NCBI GenBank assembly: GCA_017439405.1
Contig: JAFSJF010000037.1
Span: forward strand, 81,023 to 145,022
DNA length: 64,000 bases
Direction: 5' to 3'
Source: Bacteroidales bacterium
GTDB taxonomy: Bacteria > Bacteroidota > Bacteroidia > Bacteroidales > F082
The notes under the pieces are model-generated. The model was not told where the DNA came from. It saw only the letters and a program-made list of their open reading frames with translations, and did not search any database. The first letter of the stretch is position 1. Each line of letters starts with the position of its first letter. The position numbers and the translations under genes are program-made. Positions 46,805 through 56,171 of the stretch are shown here, in pieces.

Positions 46805-47767
46805 ATGGCAGAGCAGATCATACAGATAGAAAACGTTGATCCTAAGGAGCTTCACGGTCCAAACGACAAATATCTCGACTTGGTGAAGGGCATGTTTCCC
46901 AAGCTGAAAATCATCGCACGCGGCGATTTTGTGAAGGTGATGGGCGACGAGGACGAAATGGAGTGTTTCATCAGCCGATATGAGACGCTGGTGATGCAGT
47001 TGGAGCGTTTCGGCAAAATCACGGCGCAGACCATCGAGGATGTGATGAGGGCGGCCACCGACACCGAACTGCAACAGAAGATGTCGGAAAGCGACGTGCT
47101 TGTCTTTGGGCGCAGTGGCGTTCCCATCAAGGCCATCACTGCCAACCAAAAACGCATGGTGACGGCCTCGGAACAGAAAGACTTGGTTTTCGCCATAGGT
47201 CCAGCCGGAACGGGAAAGACCTATACCGCCGTGGCTTTGGCCGTCAGAGCGTTGAAAGCCAGGCAGGTAAGGAGAATCATTTTGACACGTCCCGCCGTCG
47301 AAGCCGACGAGCACCTCGGTTTCCTCCCCGGCGACCTGAAAGACAAGCTCGACCCGTATCTTCAACCGCTTTACGATGCCTTGCGCGACATGATACCTTC
47401 CTCGAAATTGGAGGGTTATCTTGAAGACCACACCATCGAGATTGCGCCATTGGCCTTCATGCGTGGCCGCACTTTGGACCATGCCTTCGTCATCCTCGAC
47501 GAGGCCCAAAACGCCACCCGAAGCCAGCTGAAGATGTTCCTCACCCGCATGGGACGCTCGGCCAAGTTCATCGTCACCGGCGACATCACCCAAATCGACC
47601 TGCCGCCCCACACGCCTTCAGGATTGCCGCAGGCCATGGAGGTCTTGAAGGACGTGCGCGGCATCGAGTTCATCTATTTGGACGACAAGGACGTGGTCAG
47701 GCATCGCCTCGTGACCGACATCGTGAATGCTTACAAGCGGCATCACGAGGAGGAGAAAAATTTTTGA
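46805..47767 (+). CDS. phoH: PhoH-family ATPase
   Basis: 320 residues from ATG 46805, chosen because the promoter box sits just upstream; longer reading would begin before it. A short N-terminal KH-like region, then the P-loop ATPase: Walker A GPAGTGKTYTAVALAV (about 139-154), RPAVEADEHLGFLPGDLKDKLDPY, and Walker B ILDEAQNATRSQLKMFLTRMG. PhoH proteins are RNA-associated ATPases with helicase or RNase links; the exact role is unsettled. 107 bases before rpmB. Confidence 0.93.
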   Translation: MAEQIIQIENVDPKELHGPNDKYLDLVKGMFPKLKIIARGDFVKVMGDEDEMECFISRYETLVMQLERFGKITAQTIEDVMRAATDTELQQKMSESDVLVFGRSGVPIKAITANQKRMVTASEQKDLVFAIGPAGTGKTYTAVALAVRALKARQVRRIILTRPAVEADEHLGFLPGDLKDKLDPYLQPLYDALRDMIPSSKLEGYLEDHTIEIAPLAFMRGRTLDHAFVILDEAQNATRSQLKMFLTRMGRSAKFIVTGDITQIDLPPHTPSGLPQAMEVLKDVRGIEFIYLDDKDVVRHRLVTDIVNAYKRHHEEEKNF

Positions 47768-47810
47768 CGCAATTTTTTTCAGAAAACGGCTTTGAAAAAG
47801 AAAATATTTG

Positions 47811-47818
47811 TACTTTTG
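47811..47818 (+). promoter_or_regulatory. -7 promoter box for rpmB
   Basis: TACTTTTG, with TTTG at 47791-47794; gives a leader of about 50 nt. Confidence 0.65.
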
Positions 47819-47874
47819 CAGCCCGTTAGATAAAAGACAATTGTTAATCATTTAAGGAATAAGGAATAAGAGTC

Positions 47875-48117
47875 ATGTCAAAAGTATGTCAAATCACCGG
47901 TAAAAAGGTTATGCACGGTAACAACGTATCCCACTCCAACAAGAAGACGAGGAGGACGTTCGATCCGAATCTGAAAATCAAGAAGTTCTATGTTCCGGAA
48001 TGGGACGAGTGGGTGGTGCTGAAGGTCTCGGCTGCCGGTTTGCGCACCATCGACAAGAAGGGTATTTACCAAGCCCTTATGGACGCTTCTGAAAAGGGCA
48101 ACCTTCAACGTTGGTAA
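47875..48117 (+). CDS. rpmB: 50S ribosomal protein L28
   Basis: 80 residues. L28 signature [21 protein letters not shown], then [20 protein letters not shown] and a basic C-terminus, standard length. Structural component of the large ribosomal subunit. The Cys residue of the N-terminal CQ(I/V)TGK motif is kept. Monocistronic here: own promoter and a strong terminator follow; the often adjacent L33 gene is not present. Confidence 0.97.
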   Translation: MSKVCQITGKKVMHGNNVSHSNKKTRRTFDPNLKIKKFYVPEWDEWVVLKVSAAGLRTIDKKGIYQALMDASEKGNLQRW

Positions 48118-48139
48118 TCCCTTGAACAGACGAAAATAT

Positions 48140-48171
48140 AGCTGCTGTGCCTTGCGCGGCGGCTTTTTTTG
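48140..48171 (+). terminator. Intrinsic terminator of rpmB
   Basis: AGCTGCTGTGC (48140-48150) pairs with GCGCGGCGGCT (48154-48164) including G-T pairs, followed by a run of Ts. Confidence 0.85.
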
Positions 48172-48235
48172 TTTGGCAACGCCTCAAAAACGTGCTCTCA
48201 GATAATAATTCCCCCCTTTTGTCAGTTATCCTTTC

Positions 48236-50758
48236 ATGCGTCAGAAACTTCTTGTCATCATAATGTTGTTGCTCGCCTCAACTGTCTTACGCGCCCAGCA
48301 GTTGCCCATAGCCACCGTTTACGGAAAGGTGACCGACGAACACAACCACCCTATTGAAATGGCCACCGTGGTGGTTCTTGACTTGCTTGTAGGCCAAACC
48401 ACCGACAGCAGAGGCACTTACGAGCTGTCGGTGCTTTCTGACACGACCTTGGTCATCAGTTTCTCCTTCGTCGGCTACGAGCAGAAACAAGTTCCGGTGC
48501 GTCTGAAAAAAGGCGAGAAGCGGAAAATCGATGTCACCCTGAAACCAACAGCCACCGACCTGCCCGACGTCATCATCAGCGACCGCGCCACCGATGCCTC
48601 CAGCCTTACTCGCCTTAATGCCAAGCAAGCCACCTTGCTTCCATCGATGGGAGGTGGCGTGGAGACGTTGGTTAAAACCTTGCCTGGCGTCGTGTCGAAC
48701 AACGAGTTGAGTTCGCAATATCGCGTGCGTGGGGGCAACTTCGACGAAAACCTGATTTATGTGAATGGCATCGAAATCTACCGCCCGTTTCTTGTCGGTT
48801 CGGGACAGCAGGAAGGCTTGAGCTTCGTCAATTCGCAGTTGGTCAGCAACATCGAGTTTTCCGCAGGCGGTTTCGCAGCGGAATATGGCGACAAGATGTC
48901 GTCGGTCCTTGATGTGACCTACAAGCGTCCCCGAGAAACGGCTGGGTCGCTGAACGTGAGCTTGTTGGGTGCCGAAGCCCATGTGGAAGGCACGATTGGT
49001 AAGGACAAGTTCAGCTATCTGCTCGGGGCACGCTACAAAAACACCAGCCTTGCCCTTGGCCTGATGGATACCAAGGGCGACTATCGGCCAGTCTTCACAG
49101 ATGTGCAGGCCCTGCTCAATTACAGCCTCGGCCCCAAATGGGACTTGTCGTTCTTGGGCTACTATTCCAAAAACCGATACATGTTGGTGCCCCAAAGCGC
49201 GAAGACCAACACAGGCACTATTAATATGGCCCTTCAGCTCAATGTCTATTTCGAAGGACAGGAAATCGACGACTACACTACGGGCCTGGGTGCTTTGACG
49301 CTGTCGTACAAGCCAAATAACAACCTGAACCTGAAGTGGATAGCTTCGGCATATTCGGCATTCGAGACTGAGAATTACGACGTGCAAGGCCAGTATTTCT
49401 TCGGGCAACGCAACACATCTTTCGGCTCCGATAGCTTCGGCGAGGTGATCGAAAACCATGAGGTTGGAACACAAATCAAACATGCCCGCAATTCGTTTTA
49501 CGCCCAGGTGTACAACTTTGACCATAAGGGGCTGTATGCCTTCGATCCTTGTTTGCTGAAGTGGGGCGTCCGTTTCCAGCATCAGGAAATCGACGACATT
49601 GTGGATGAGTGGCAGGTGATGGATTCGGCGGGCTACAACTTGCCGCAGCCGCCTGATATCGTGGGTGTTTATCCGGACATTTTGCCCGAAATAGGGATGG
49701 ATTTCACTCACAAGTCGCGCAACAGGCTTTCCATTAATAACGTGGACGGTTATGTCCAGAACTCATGGACCATCCAAAAAGAGAAAGGCGAGATGGTGAT
49801 TACGGGCGGCGTGCGCGCCAACTATTGGGGCTACAACAGGAAAGTGTATGTCAGTCCACGTGCTGGAATCGCCTACAAGCCTGAGAATGAGAAGCGTGAG
49901 GTGGTGTATCGTCTTTCCGGTGGCGTGTATAACCAGACCCCTTTTTATCGTGAGATCCGCAATTTGGAGGGCACCTTATATAAAGATGCCACGGCTCAGC
50001 GGTCGTATCAGGTAGTGGTAGGCAACGACTTCAAGTTCCGCGCATGGAACCGGCCTTTCATCCTTACCACGGAGGCCTATTTCAAGTATTTCACCCATGT
50101 GATTCCCTATGACGTTGACAACGTGCGTATCCGTTATTACGCCGACCAGTCGGCGCGGGCTTACGCCACAGGCCTCGATTTGAAGGTGAACGGCGAGTTC
50201 GTGAAGGGCATCGACAGTTGGGCAAGCCTTTCCATCATGAACACGAAGGAAGACATTCGCGGCGACTATTGCCTGCTCGGAGTGAACGGCGACACGCTCC
50301 CATTCTATTACCACAACGATGCGGATGTGGCCGACACGCTCGCTCTTGGCTGGCACGTGCGCCCATCCAACCAGTTGGTCAGTTTCTCGCTCTTTTTCCA
50401 GGACTACATTCCCTTTGCCCCCACTTGGCGTGTCAACATGACATTGAATTTTGGCACGGGATTCCCCGTCAACGCCAATAATTCCGACTTCTACGCACCC
50501 TATCGCAACTATCCGCCCTACCGCCGCGTCGATATTGGCTTCAGCAAGCAACTGATCCACGAGGGCAGCAGCTTCAGCAAGGGCAATCCGCTGCGCTACA
50601 TAAAGAACATGTACGTCAGCGTGGACGTGTTCAACCTGCTCAATATCAACAACACGGTTTCATACCTTTGGGTCAAGTACATCGACAACAGATACTACAG
50701 CGTGAACAACTACCTGACGCCGAGATATGTAAATGTTAAGTTGGTGATGGAGTTTTGA
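48236..50758 (+). CDS. TonB-dependent outer-membrane receptor
   Basis: 840 residues with signal peptide MRQKLLVIIMLLLASTVLRA. N-terminal carboxypeptidase-regulatory-like domain (about 27-110; YGKVTDEHNHPIEMATVVVL), plug domain (about 115-230; SSQYRVRGGNFDENLIYVNGIEIY), then a beta-barrel ending LTPRYVNVKLVMEF with C-terminal Phe. Imports a large substrate using TonB energy. No SusD-like partner or glycan enzymes lie nearby, so this is not a classical polysaccharide utilisation locus. Dipeptidyl peptidase IV follows after 37 bases, making a peptide-related substrate possible. Confidence 0.92.
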   Translation: MRQKLLVIIMLLLASTVLRAQQLPIATVYGKVTDEHNHPIEMATVVVLDLLVGQTTDSRGTYELSVLSDTTLVISFSFVGYEQKQVPVRLKKGEKRKIDVTLKPTATDLPDVIISDRATDASSLTRLNAKQATLLPSMGGGVETLVKTLPGVVSNNELSSQYRVRGGNFDENLIYVNGIEIYRPFLVGSGQQEGLSFVNSQLVSNIEFSAGGFAAEYGDKMSSVLDVTYKRPRETAGSLNVSLLGAEAHVEGTIGKDKFSYLLGARYKNTSLALGLMDTKGDYRPVFTDVQALLNYSLGPKWDLSFLGYYSKNRYMLVPQSAKTNTGTINMALQLNVYFEGQEIDDYTTGLGALTLSYKPNNNLNLKWIASAYSAFETENYDVQGQYFFGQRNTSFGSDSFGEVIENHEVGTQIKHARNSFYAQVYNFDHKGLYAFDPCLLKWGVRFQHQEIDDIVDEWQVMDSAGYNLPQPPDIVGVYPDILPEIGMDFTHKSRNRLSINNVDGYVQNSWTIQKEKGEMVITGGVRANYWGYNRKVYVSPRAGIAYKPENEKREVVYRLSGGVYNQTPFYREIRNLEGTLYKDATAQRSYQVVVGNDFKFRAWNRPFILTTEAYFKYFTHVIPYDVDNVRIRYYADQSARAYATGLDLKVNGEFVKGIDSWASLSIMNTKEDIRGDYCLLGVNGDTLPFYYHNDADVADTLALGWHVRPSNQLVSFSLFFQDYIPFAPTWRVNMTLNFGTGFPVNANNSDFYAPYRNYPPYRRVDIGFSKQLIHEGSSFSKGNPLRYIKNMYVSVDVFNLLNINNTVSYLWVKYIDNRYYSVNNYLTPRYVNVKLVMEF

Positions 50759-50795
50759 ATCTATTTTTGCACAGAATATCAAACCTACAAGAAAA

Positions 50796-52949
50796 ATGAA
50801 CAAATTTTTTACCACATTATCACTGGCTCTTACGATGGCCATCACCCTGCCCACGCAAGCGCAGGAAAAGAAGCTGTTCACCCCTGCCGACGCTTCCTAC
50901 AACAACCGCAGCCTCTATGCCCAACGCCCCAACCAACTGAAATGGGTGGGCGACACCGACATCCTCATGAAGGTGAAGGGCTATGAAATCGTCACGATGA
51001 ACCCTGGCAGGGACAAGGAAACCTCTTTCCTGACCCTCGACGAGCTGAACGGCTACGCCAACGCAGCAGGCATCGACAGCCTGCGCCGCATCCCGCAACT
51101 GACTTGGCTCAACGACAATCAAGCTTGTTTTTATGCTTTAGGCAAGGATGGCATTGCCCTCAACCGCCTCGACCTCAAGAAGAAAGAAATCAAAACCATG
51201 ACTTGGGTTCCGCAAAGTGCTGATAACCAAAGTCTTTGCAAGGAGACGATGCGGATTGCCTACACGATCGGCAACAACCTCTATGTTGCCGACGGCGACA
51301 AGCAAATCCAAATCACCAACAATCCTGAGGGCGTGGTGGCCGGCCAAAGCGTGCACCGCAACGAGTTCGCCATCGACGGCGGCATCTTCTGGTCGCCCGA
51401 CGGCAAGCAAATAGCCTACTACAGCATGGACGAGCGCATGGTGACCGACTATCCTTTGGTCGACATCACCGAGCGCATCGCTACGGCCAAGCCCATCAAA
51501 TACCCCATGGCGGGTATGACGAGCCACGAGGTGACGCTGCACATCTACACCATCGCCACAGGCAAGGAAATCGTTGTCAAGACAGGCGAACCTGCCGAGC
51601 AATACCTTACCGCCATCACCTGGAATCCCGACAACAAGCGCATCTATGTCGGAGTGCTGAATCGCGAACAGAACTATCTGAAATTCAATGAGTACAATGC
51701 CATTACGGGTGACTTCGTCCAGACCATCTTCGAGGACTGCGACGAGCAGTATGTGGAGCCGCAAGGCCCTGCCTACTTCCTGCCCGACAACACTGACCAA
51801 TTTATCTGGAAAGCCCAGCGCGACGGATACTACCACCTATATTTATATACCATCAGCAAGGGCACGGTGCGCCAACTCACCAAAGGCGACTTCGTCATCA
51901 CCGACTTCAACGGCTTCTCGAAAGACGGCAGCAAGATCTATTACCGCAGCACCGAGGTCAGCCCGCTCGAACGCCATTGCTACATGATGGACCTCAAGAG
52001 CGGCAAGGTCACCAAACTCACCAAGGAACACGGCACGCACGACGTGACGCCTTCCGCCAGCGGCAAGCATTTCCTTGATGTTTACAGCAGTACCGAAGTG
52101 CCGCTCAACGTGGACTTGCAGGACAAAAACGGCAAGTTCGTCAGCCGTTTGCACAAGGCCGAAAACCCGCTGAAAGACTACAACATCGGCGAAACCACTC
52201 TCGGCACGCTGAAAGCCGAAGACGGGCAGACGCTCTACACCCGCCTCATCAAGCCCTACAACTTCGACGCCTCGAAGAAATATCCCGTCATCGTCTATGT
52301 CTATGGCGGTCCCCACGCACAGTTGATCACCGACACTTGGACGGCTGGCGCGGGCATCTACCTGAACTACTTGGCCCAAGAAGGCTTCCTCGTCTTTACG
52401 CTTGACAATCGTGGCTCCGCCGACCGTGGCGAGGCCTTCGAGCAGTGCATCCACCGCCAATGTGGCCAACTCGAGATGCGCGACCAGATGACGGGCATCG
52501 AATGGCTGAAGACTTTGCCTTACGTCGATGCCGACCGCATCGGCAGCGATGGTTGGAGCTATGGTGGCTTCATGTCCACTTCGCTGAAAATCAACCACCC
52601 TGAAACGTTCAAGGTGAGCGTGGCTGGCGGTCCAGTGCTGGATTGGAAGTATTACGAAATCATGTACGGCGAGCGTTACATGGACACGCCCCAAGAGAAC
52701 CCCGAAGGCTATGAGCTGACCAGCCTCGAGAATAAGACCGACAAGTTGGAAGGCAAGCTCCTGATGATCCACTGCACCACCGACCCTGTGGTGATGTGGC
52801 AGCACAGCCTCGTCTTCGTCGAGAACTGCATCCACAACGGCAAGCAGCTCGACTACTTCGTCTATCCCGGCCACGACCACAACGTCTATGGCATGGACAG
52901 GGCGCACTTGATTACCAAGATCACGCAGTATTTCAAGGATAATTTGTAA
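50796..52949 (+). CDS. Dipeptidyl peptidase IV (S9 family)
   Basis: 717 residues with signal peptide MNKFFTTLSLALTMAITLPTQA. N-terminal beta-propeller (about 25-480), including the DPP IV Glu motif region (DGGIFWSPDGKQIAYYSMDE), then an alpha/beta hydrolase domain with the catalytic Ser in GWSYGGFMS (about 588), Asp in CTTDPVVMWQ (about 662) and His in PGHDHNVYG (about 694). Removes X-Pro dipeptides from exported or imported peptides, periplasmic or surface. Ser-Asp-His order and spacing are normal. Sits between the TonB receptor and rnr, same strand. Confidence 0.94.
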   Translation: MNKFFTTLSLALTMAITLPTQAQEKKLFTPADASYNNRSLYAQRPNQLKWVGDTDILMKVKGYEIVTMNPGRDKETSFLTLDELNGYANAAGIDSLRRIPQLTWLNDNQACFYALGKDGIALNRLDLKKKEIKTMTWVPQSADNQSLCKETMRIAYTIGNNLYVADGDKQIQITNNPEGVVAGQSVHRNEFAIDGGIFWSPDGKQIAYYSMDERMVTDYPLVDITERIATAKPIKYPMAGMTSHEVTLHIYTIATGKEIVVKTGEPAEQYLTAITWNPDNKRIYVGVLNREQNYLKFNEYNAITGDFVQTIFEDCDEQYVEPQGPAYFLPDNTDQFIWKAQRDGYYHLYLYTISKGTVRQLTKGDFVITDFNGFSKDGSKIYYRSTEVSPLERHCYMMDLKSGKVTKLTKEHGTHDVTPSASGKHFLDVYSSTEVPLNVDLQDKNGKFVSRLHKAENPLKDYNIGETTLGTLKAEDGQTLYTRLIKPYNFDASKKYPVIVYVYGGPHAQLITDTWTAGAGIYLNYLAQEGFLVFTLDNRGSADRGEAFEQCIHRQCGQLEMRDQMTGIEWLKTLPYVDADRIGSDGWSYGGFMSTSLKINHPETFKVSVAGGPVLDWKYYEIMYGERYMDTPQENPEGYELTSLENKTDKLEGKLLMIHCTTDPVVMWQHSLVFVENCIHNGKQLDYFVYPGHDHNVYGMDRAHLITKITQYFKDNL

Positions 52950-52971
52950 TTCAACCACAATTGTCGAATCC

Positions 52972-55170
52972 ATGGCGAAAAAGAAGAAAATCGAGAATAA
53001 ACTCAGTACGTTCACCAGCGTCATCCTTGGTATTTTTGCCGATGAGCCTTTCCGACCGAAGAACTACAAACAGGTCTGCAAGATTATGGGAATCAAGGAC
53101 TTGGCAGGGAAGGACGTGGTTTACAAACTCCTTATCGAACTGAAAGACAAAGGCTTGCTGACGGAAAACAAGCCTTTCAGCTACGTGATGAGTCCCGAAG
53201 GCATGGAGCAGTTCCGCCCCAAGATGCGCTACGTGGAAGGCACTGTTGAGATGAAATCGACGGGCAAGGCCTACGTCATCCTCGACGACGGCGAGAGCGA
53301 AGACATCTTCATCGCGGCCAACAACACTTACAAAGCCCTTCACGGCGACCGCGTGCGCGTGGCCATGTTCCCCAAGCGCAACAATAGCAAGCCCGAAGGC
53401 GAGATTGTGGAAATCCTTGAACGTCGGCACACCGACTTCGTCGGCATCCTCAACATCTCACGTGGGTATGTCTATGTACGCCCTGATGTGGAGTGGATGC
53501 CAGTTGACATCTTCATCCCGCGTGGCGACTTGCATCGCGCCAAGAATGGCGACAAGGTTATCGTGCACCTCATCGATTGGCCCGACGGATCGGGCAATCC
53601 TTTCGGCGAAATCACAAAGGTGTTAGGCAAGCCTGGTGAAAACGACGTGGAAATGGAATCCATTTTGGCTGCCCACGAATATCCGATAGAGTTCCCGAAA
53701 GAGGTTGAGAGGGAGGCGAACAAGATACCCACCAAAATCAGCAAGGATGAAATCAAGCGTCGCCGCGACTTCCGAAAGGTGTTCACCATCACCATCGACC
53801 CCGCCGACGCGAAGGACTTTGACGATGCCATCTCGTTGCAAAAGCTGCCCAACGGCCATTGGGAGGTTGGCGTGCACATTGCCGACGTGTCGCACTACGT
53901 CCGTCCCGGCTCCGCCATCGACCAAGAGGCCTTGGAACGCGGCACCTCCGTCTATCTCGTCGATCGCACCATCCCCATGTTGCCCGAAAAGCTTTGCAAC
54001 AACGTCTGCTCGCTTCGTCCCGACGAGGAGAAACTGACCTTCAGCGTGGTATTCGAGATGGACGACGAGGCCAAGGTTTACAACCGTTGGATCGGCAAGA
54101 CCGTCATCAAGTCGTTTCGCCGCTATACCTACGAGGAAGTGCAAGCCATGATTGAAGGCGGCGATGGAGATTATAAGGTTGAAATATTGACTTTCAACAG
54201 CTTGGCGACCAAACTCCGCGAAAAACGCATGGAAGCCGGCAGCATCAATTTCCATTCCGAGGAGGTGAAGTTCGTCCTTGACGAGAACAAGAAACCCATC
54301 GATACATACGTCCGCGTGCAAAACGAGAGCCACGAACTTATCGAAGACTTCATGCTGTTGGCCAACCGCACTGTGGCAGAGACCTTCGGCAAGCCCGAAA
54401 GCCGTTGGCACAACCACACCTTTGTCTATCGCGTCCACGACGAGCCCAACCCCGAGAAACTCAACAAGTTCGTGTTGCTCATTTCGCGACTTGGCTATTC
54501 GATGAACCTCAGCAATCGAAGCAACTTGGTGCATTCGTACAACAAACTGTTCAAGGACGTGGAAGGCAAGGGCGAGAAGAACCTCATCGAGACTGTTGCC
54601 GTGCGCACCATGGCCAAGGCCGTCTATTCTACCGACAACATCGGACACTATGGCCTCGCCTTCGACTACTACACGCACTTCACTTCGCCAATCCGCCGCT
54701 ATCCCGACTTGATGGTGCACCGCTTGATAGAAAAGTACCTCATGGAAGGGCAAGGCTCGGCCGACAAGAAACACTACGAAGACATGTGCAAGCACGCCAG
54801 CGAAATGGAGAAGCAAGCCGAGGAAATGGAACGCCAGAGCATCAAGTACAAACAAGCCGAGTATTTGCAAGACAAGATCGGACAAGTGTTTGAAGGATTG
54901 GTGTCGGGCGTGAGCAAATGGGGCGTTTTCGTAGAGCTAAAAGGCAACAAGTGCGAGGGCATGGTGCGCTACGAAGACCTGCCCGACGACTATTACTATT
55001 TGGACGACGACAACTTCCGCGTGGTCGGACAGGAGACGGGTCGCGTGATCCAACTTGGCGATGAGGTGCGCGTGGTCGTCAAGGCGGTGGACCTGTTCAA
55101 GCACAGGATGGACTTCGAAATGTTGGCGGACAAACCCTCGCCGACCAAAAAGAAAAAGCGTTTACGCTGA
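52972..55170 (+). CDS. rnr: Ribonuclease R
   Basis: 732 residues. 3'-5' exoribonuclease that degrades structured RNA. Order: N-terminal winged-helix-like region (about 10-70), two cold-shock OB domains (about 70-225), RNB catalytic domain with the metal-binding TIDPADAKDFDDAIS (about 270-284), and a C-terminal S1 domain (about 635-715; LVSGVSKWGVFVELKGNKCEGMV). The tail is basic (KPSPTKKKKRLR). 22 nt after the DPP IV gene. Catalytic acidic residues are intact. Confidence 0.95.
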   Translation: MAKKKKIENKLSTFTSVILGIFADEPFRPKNYKQVCKIMGIKDLAGKDVVYKLLIELKDKGLLTENKPFSYVMSPEGMEQFRPKMRYVEGTVEMKSTGKAYVILDDGESEDIFIAANNTYKALHGDRVRVAMFPKRNNSKPEGEIVEILERRHTDFVGILNISRGYVYVRPDVEWMPVDIFIPRGDLHRAKNGDKVIVHLIDWPDGSGNPFGEITKVLGKPGENDVEMESILAAHEYPIEFPKEVEREANKIPTKISKDEIKRRRDFRKVFTITIDPADAKDFDDAISLQKLPNGHWEVGVHIADVSHYVRPGSAIDQEALERGTSVYLVDRTIPMLPEKLCNNVCSLRPDEEKLTFSVVFEMDDEAKVYNRWIGKTVIKSFRRYTYEEVQAMIEGGDGDYKVEILTFNSLATKLREKRMEAGSINFHSEEVKFVLDENKKPIDTYVRVQNESHELIEDFMLLANRTVAETFGKPESRWHNHTFVYRVHDEPNPEKLNKFVLLISRLGYSMNLSNRSNLVHSYNKLFKDVEGKGEKNLIETVAVRTMAKAVYSTDNIGHYGLAFDYYTHFTSPIRRYPDLMVHRLIEKYLMEGQGSADKKHYEDMCKHASEMEKQAEEMERQSIKYKQAEYLQDKIGQVFEGLVSGVSKWGVFVELKGNKCEGMVRYEDLPDDYYYLDDDNFRVVGQETGRVIQLGDEVRVVVKAVDLFKHRMDFEMLADKPSPTKKKKRLR

Positions 55171-55188
55171 CAAATGTCAACGTCAGCG
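55165..55188. repeat. CGCTGAC/GTCAGCG hairpin at end of rnr
   Basis: 7-bp arms (55165-55171, 55182-55188) overlapping the rnr stop codon, no T-run; a -7 box for the next gene follows. Confidence 0.55.
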
Positions 55189-55198
55189 CAAAACTACG

Positions 55199-55206
55199 TA
55201 TTTTTG
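55199..55206 (+). promoter_or_regulatory. -7 promoter box for BACON lipoprotein
   Basis: TATTTTTG, 24 bases before the ATG at 55231. Confidence 0.6.
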
Positions 55207-55230
55207 TAAATCCTATCAAAATAATTTGTT

Positions 55231-56121
55231 ATGAAAAAAGAGTTCAAAGTTTTGAAAATCATGTTTTTTACCCTCCTGATGCTTGGGTTTGCGGGCTGCA
55301 AGAAAGAGAAAATCACCTTGTCGCGCTACGAGCTTTGGTTCCCTTCGGAGGCCAGTGTGCAGGACATCCAACTGACCGCCAACTGCGACTGGACCGTCAG
55401 CATCGACGATGGTGCCGACTGGTACACCATAAGGAGAAGCTACGACAAGACGGTTATGACAGAGAACGGATACACGACCGTCTCCGTCATCGACACGACA
55501 CAGATTCTGACTGGTGGAAGCGGGGACATGAGGATTGCCGTCGTAGTGGATCCATTGGAAGGCGCGTCGGAGCGCTCTTCAAATTTCACCATCACCTCAG
55601 CCAAGGGGAAAGTGCAGTTGCGGGTAAGCATTTCGCAAAACACGACACAACCCGTTGAATTGCAGAGTATAACGAATATGGTTTTCGGCGTGATGAATGT
55701 GGCTCACTGGAATGTCGATTATTTTGGCGAAGTCATCGAAGACTCATATCGGGAGCTTGAATTTGACCCCACCGACACCACCACGGGCTATTTCATGTAC
55801 TTCTTGGAAGAAGGACAGGGCGTTCAGCGGGACAATACCCACGACAGCACCTTGTATTTCCTGTTCACTTACAATTATGACCCTGCGGCCCGAAACCTGC
55901 ATATCGAGTTTGAAACCGTTTCCGACACGATACCTGAGGTTTACGACGCACCCGTTCTCACCGCGACCGTGGATTTGTTTCATTTTTGCCATGAATACAA
56001 GCCCAACTTCTGGGAGCGTGCCGACATGAAGAAAGTGGGCAACATCACGACGCAGCGGAAGGAATTCCTCTATCGCAACGCCAAAAAGCGCAAAGGAGGC
56101 GATCCTATTTTCATGTTTTGA
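55231..56121 (+). CDS. BACON-domain lipoprotein
   Basis: 296 residues; lipoprotein signal MKKEFKVLKIMFFTLLMLGF with lipobox LGFAGC (Cys 22). Residues about 28-135 are a BACON-type Ig-like domain (SEASVQDIQLTANCDWTVSI, VQLRVSISQ), often mucin- or glycan-binding in gut Bacteroidota. The C-terminal 160 residues form an unrecognised beta-rich domain. The C-terminus is basic (NAKKRKGGDPIFMF). Own promoter; a palindromic repeat follows the stop. Confidence 0.8.
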   Translation: MKKEFKVLKIMFFTLLMLGFAGCKKEKITLSRYELWFPSEASVQDIQLTANCDWTVSIDDGADWYTIRRSYDKTVMTENGYTTVSVIDTTQILTGGSGDMRIAVVVDPLEGASERSSNFTITSAKGKVQLRVSISQNTTQPVELQSITNMVFGVMNVAHWNVDYFGEVIEDSYRELEFDPTDTTTGYFMYFLEEGQGVQRDNTHDSTLYFLFTYNYDPAARNLHIEFETVSDTIPEVYDAPVLTATVDLFHFCHEYKPNFWERADMKKVGNITTQRKEFLYRNAKKRKGGDPIFMF

Positions 56122-56132
56122 ATACCTGATGT

Positions 56133-56160
56133 GGAGAGACGGTGCTTGCATCGTCTCTAC
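56133..56160. repeat. GTAGAGACG-family palindrome, intergenic
   Basis: GGAGAGACGGTGC with GCATCGTCTCTAC around TT; same family as the palindromes inside the T9SS genes, here between two genes. Confidence 0.8.
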
Positions 56161-56171
56161 TTGTTTGTGTA

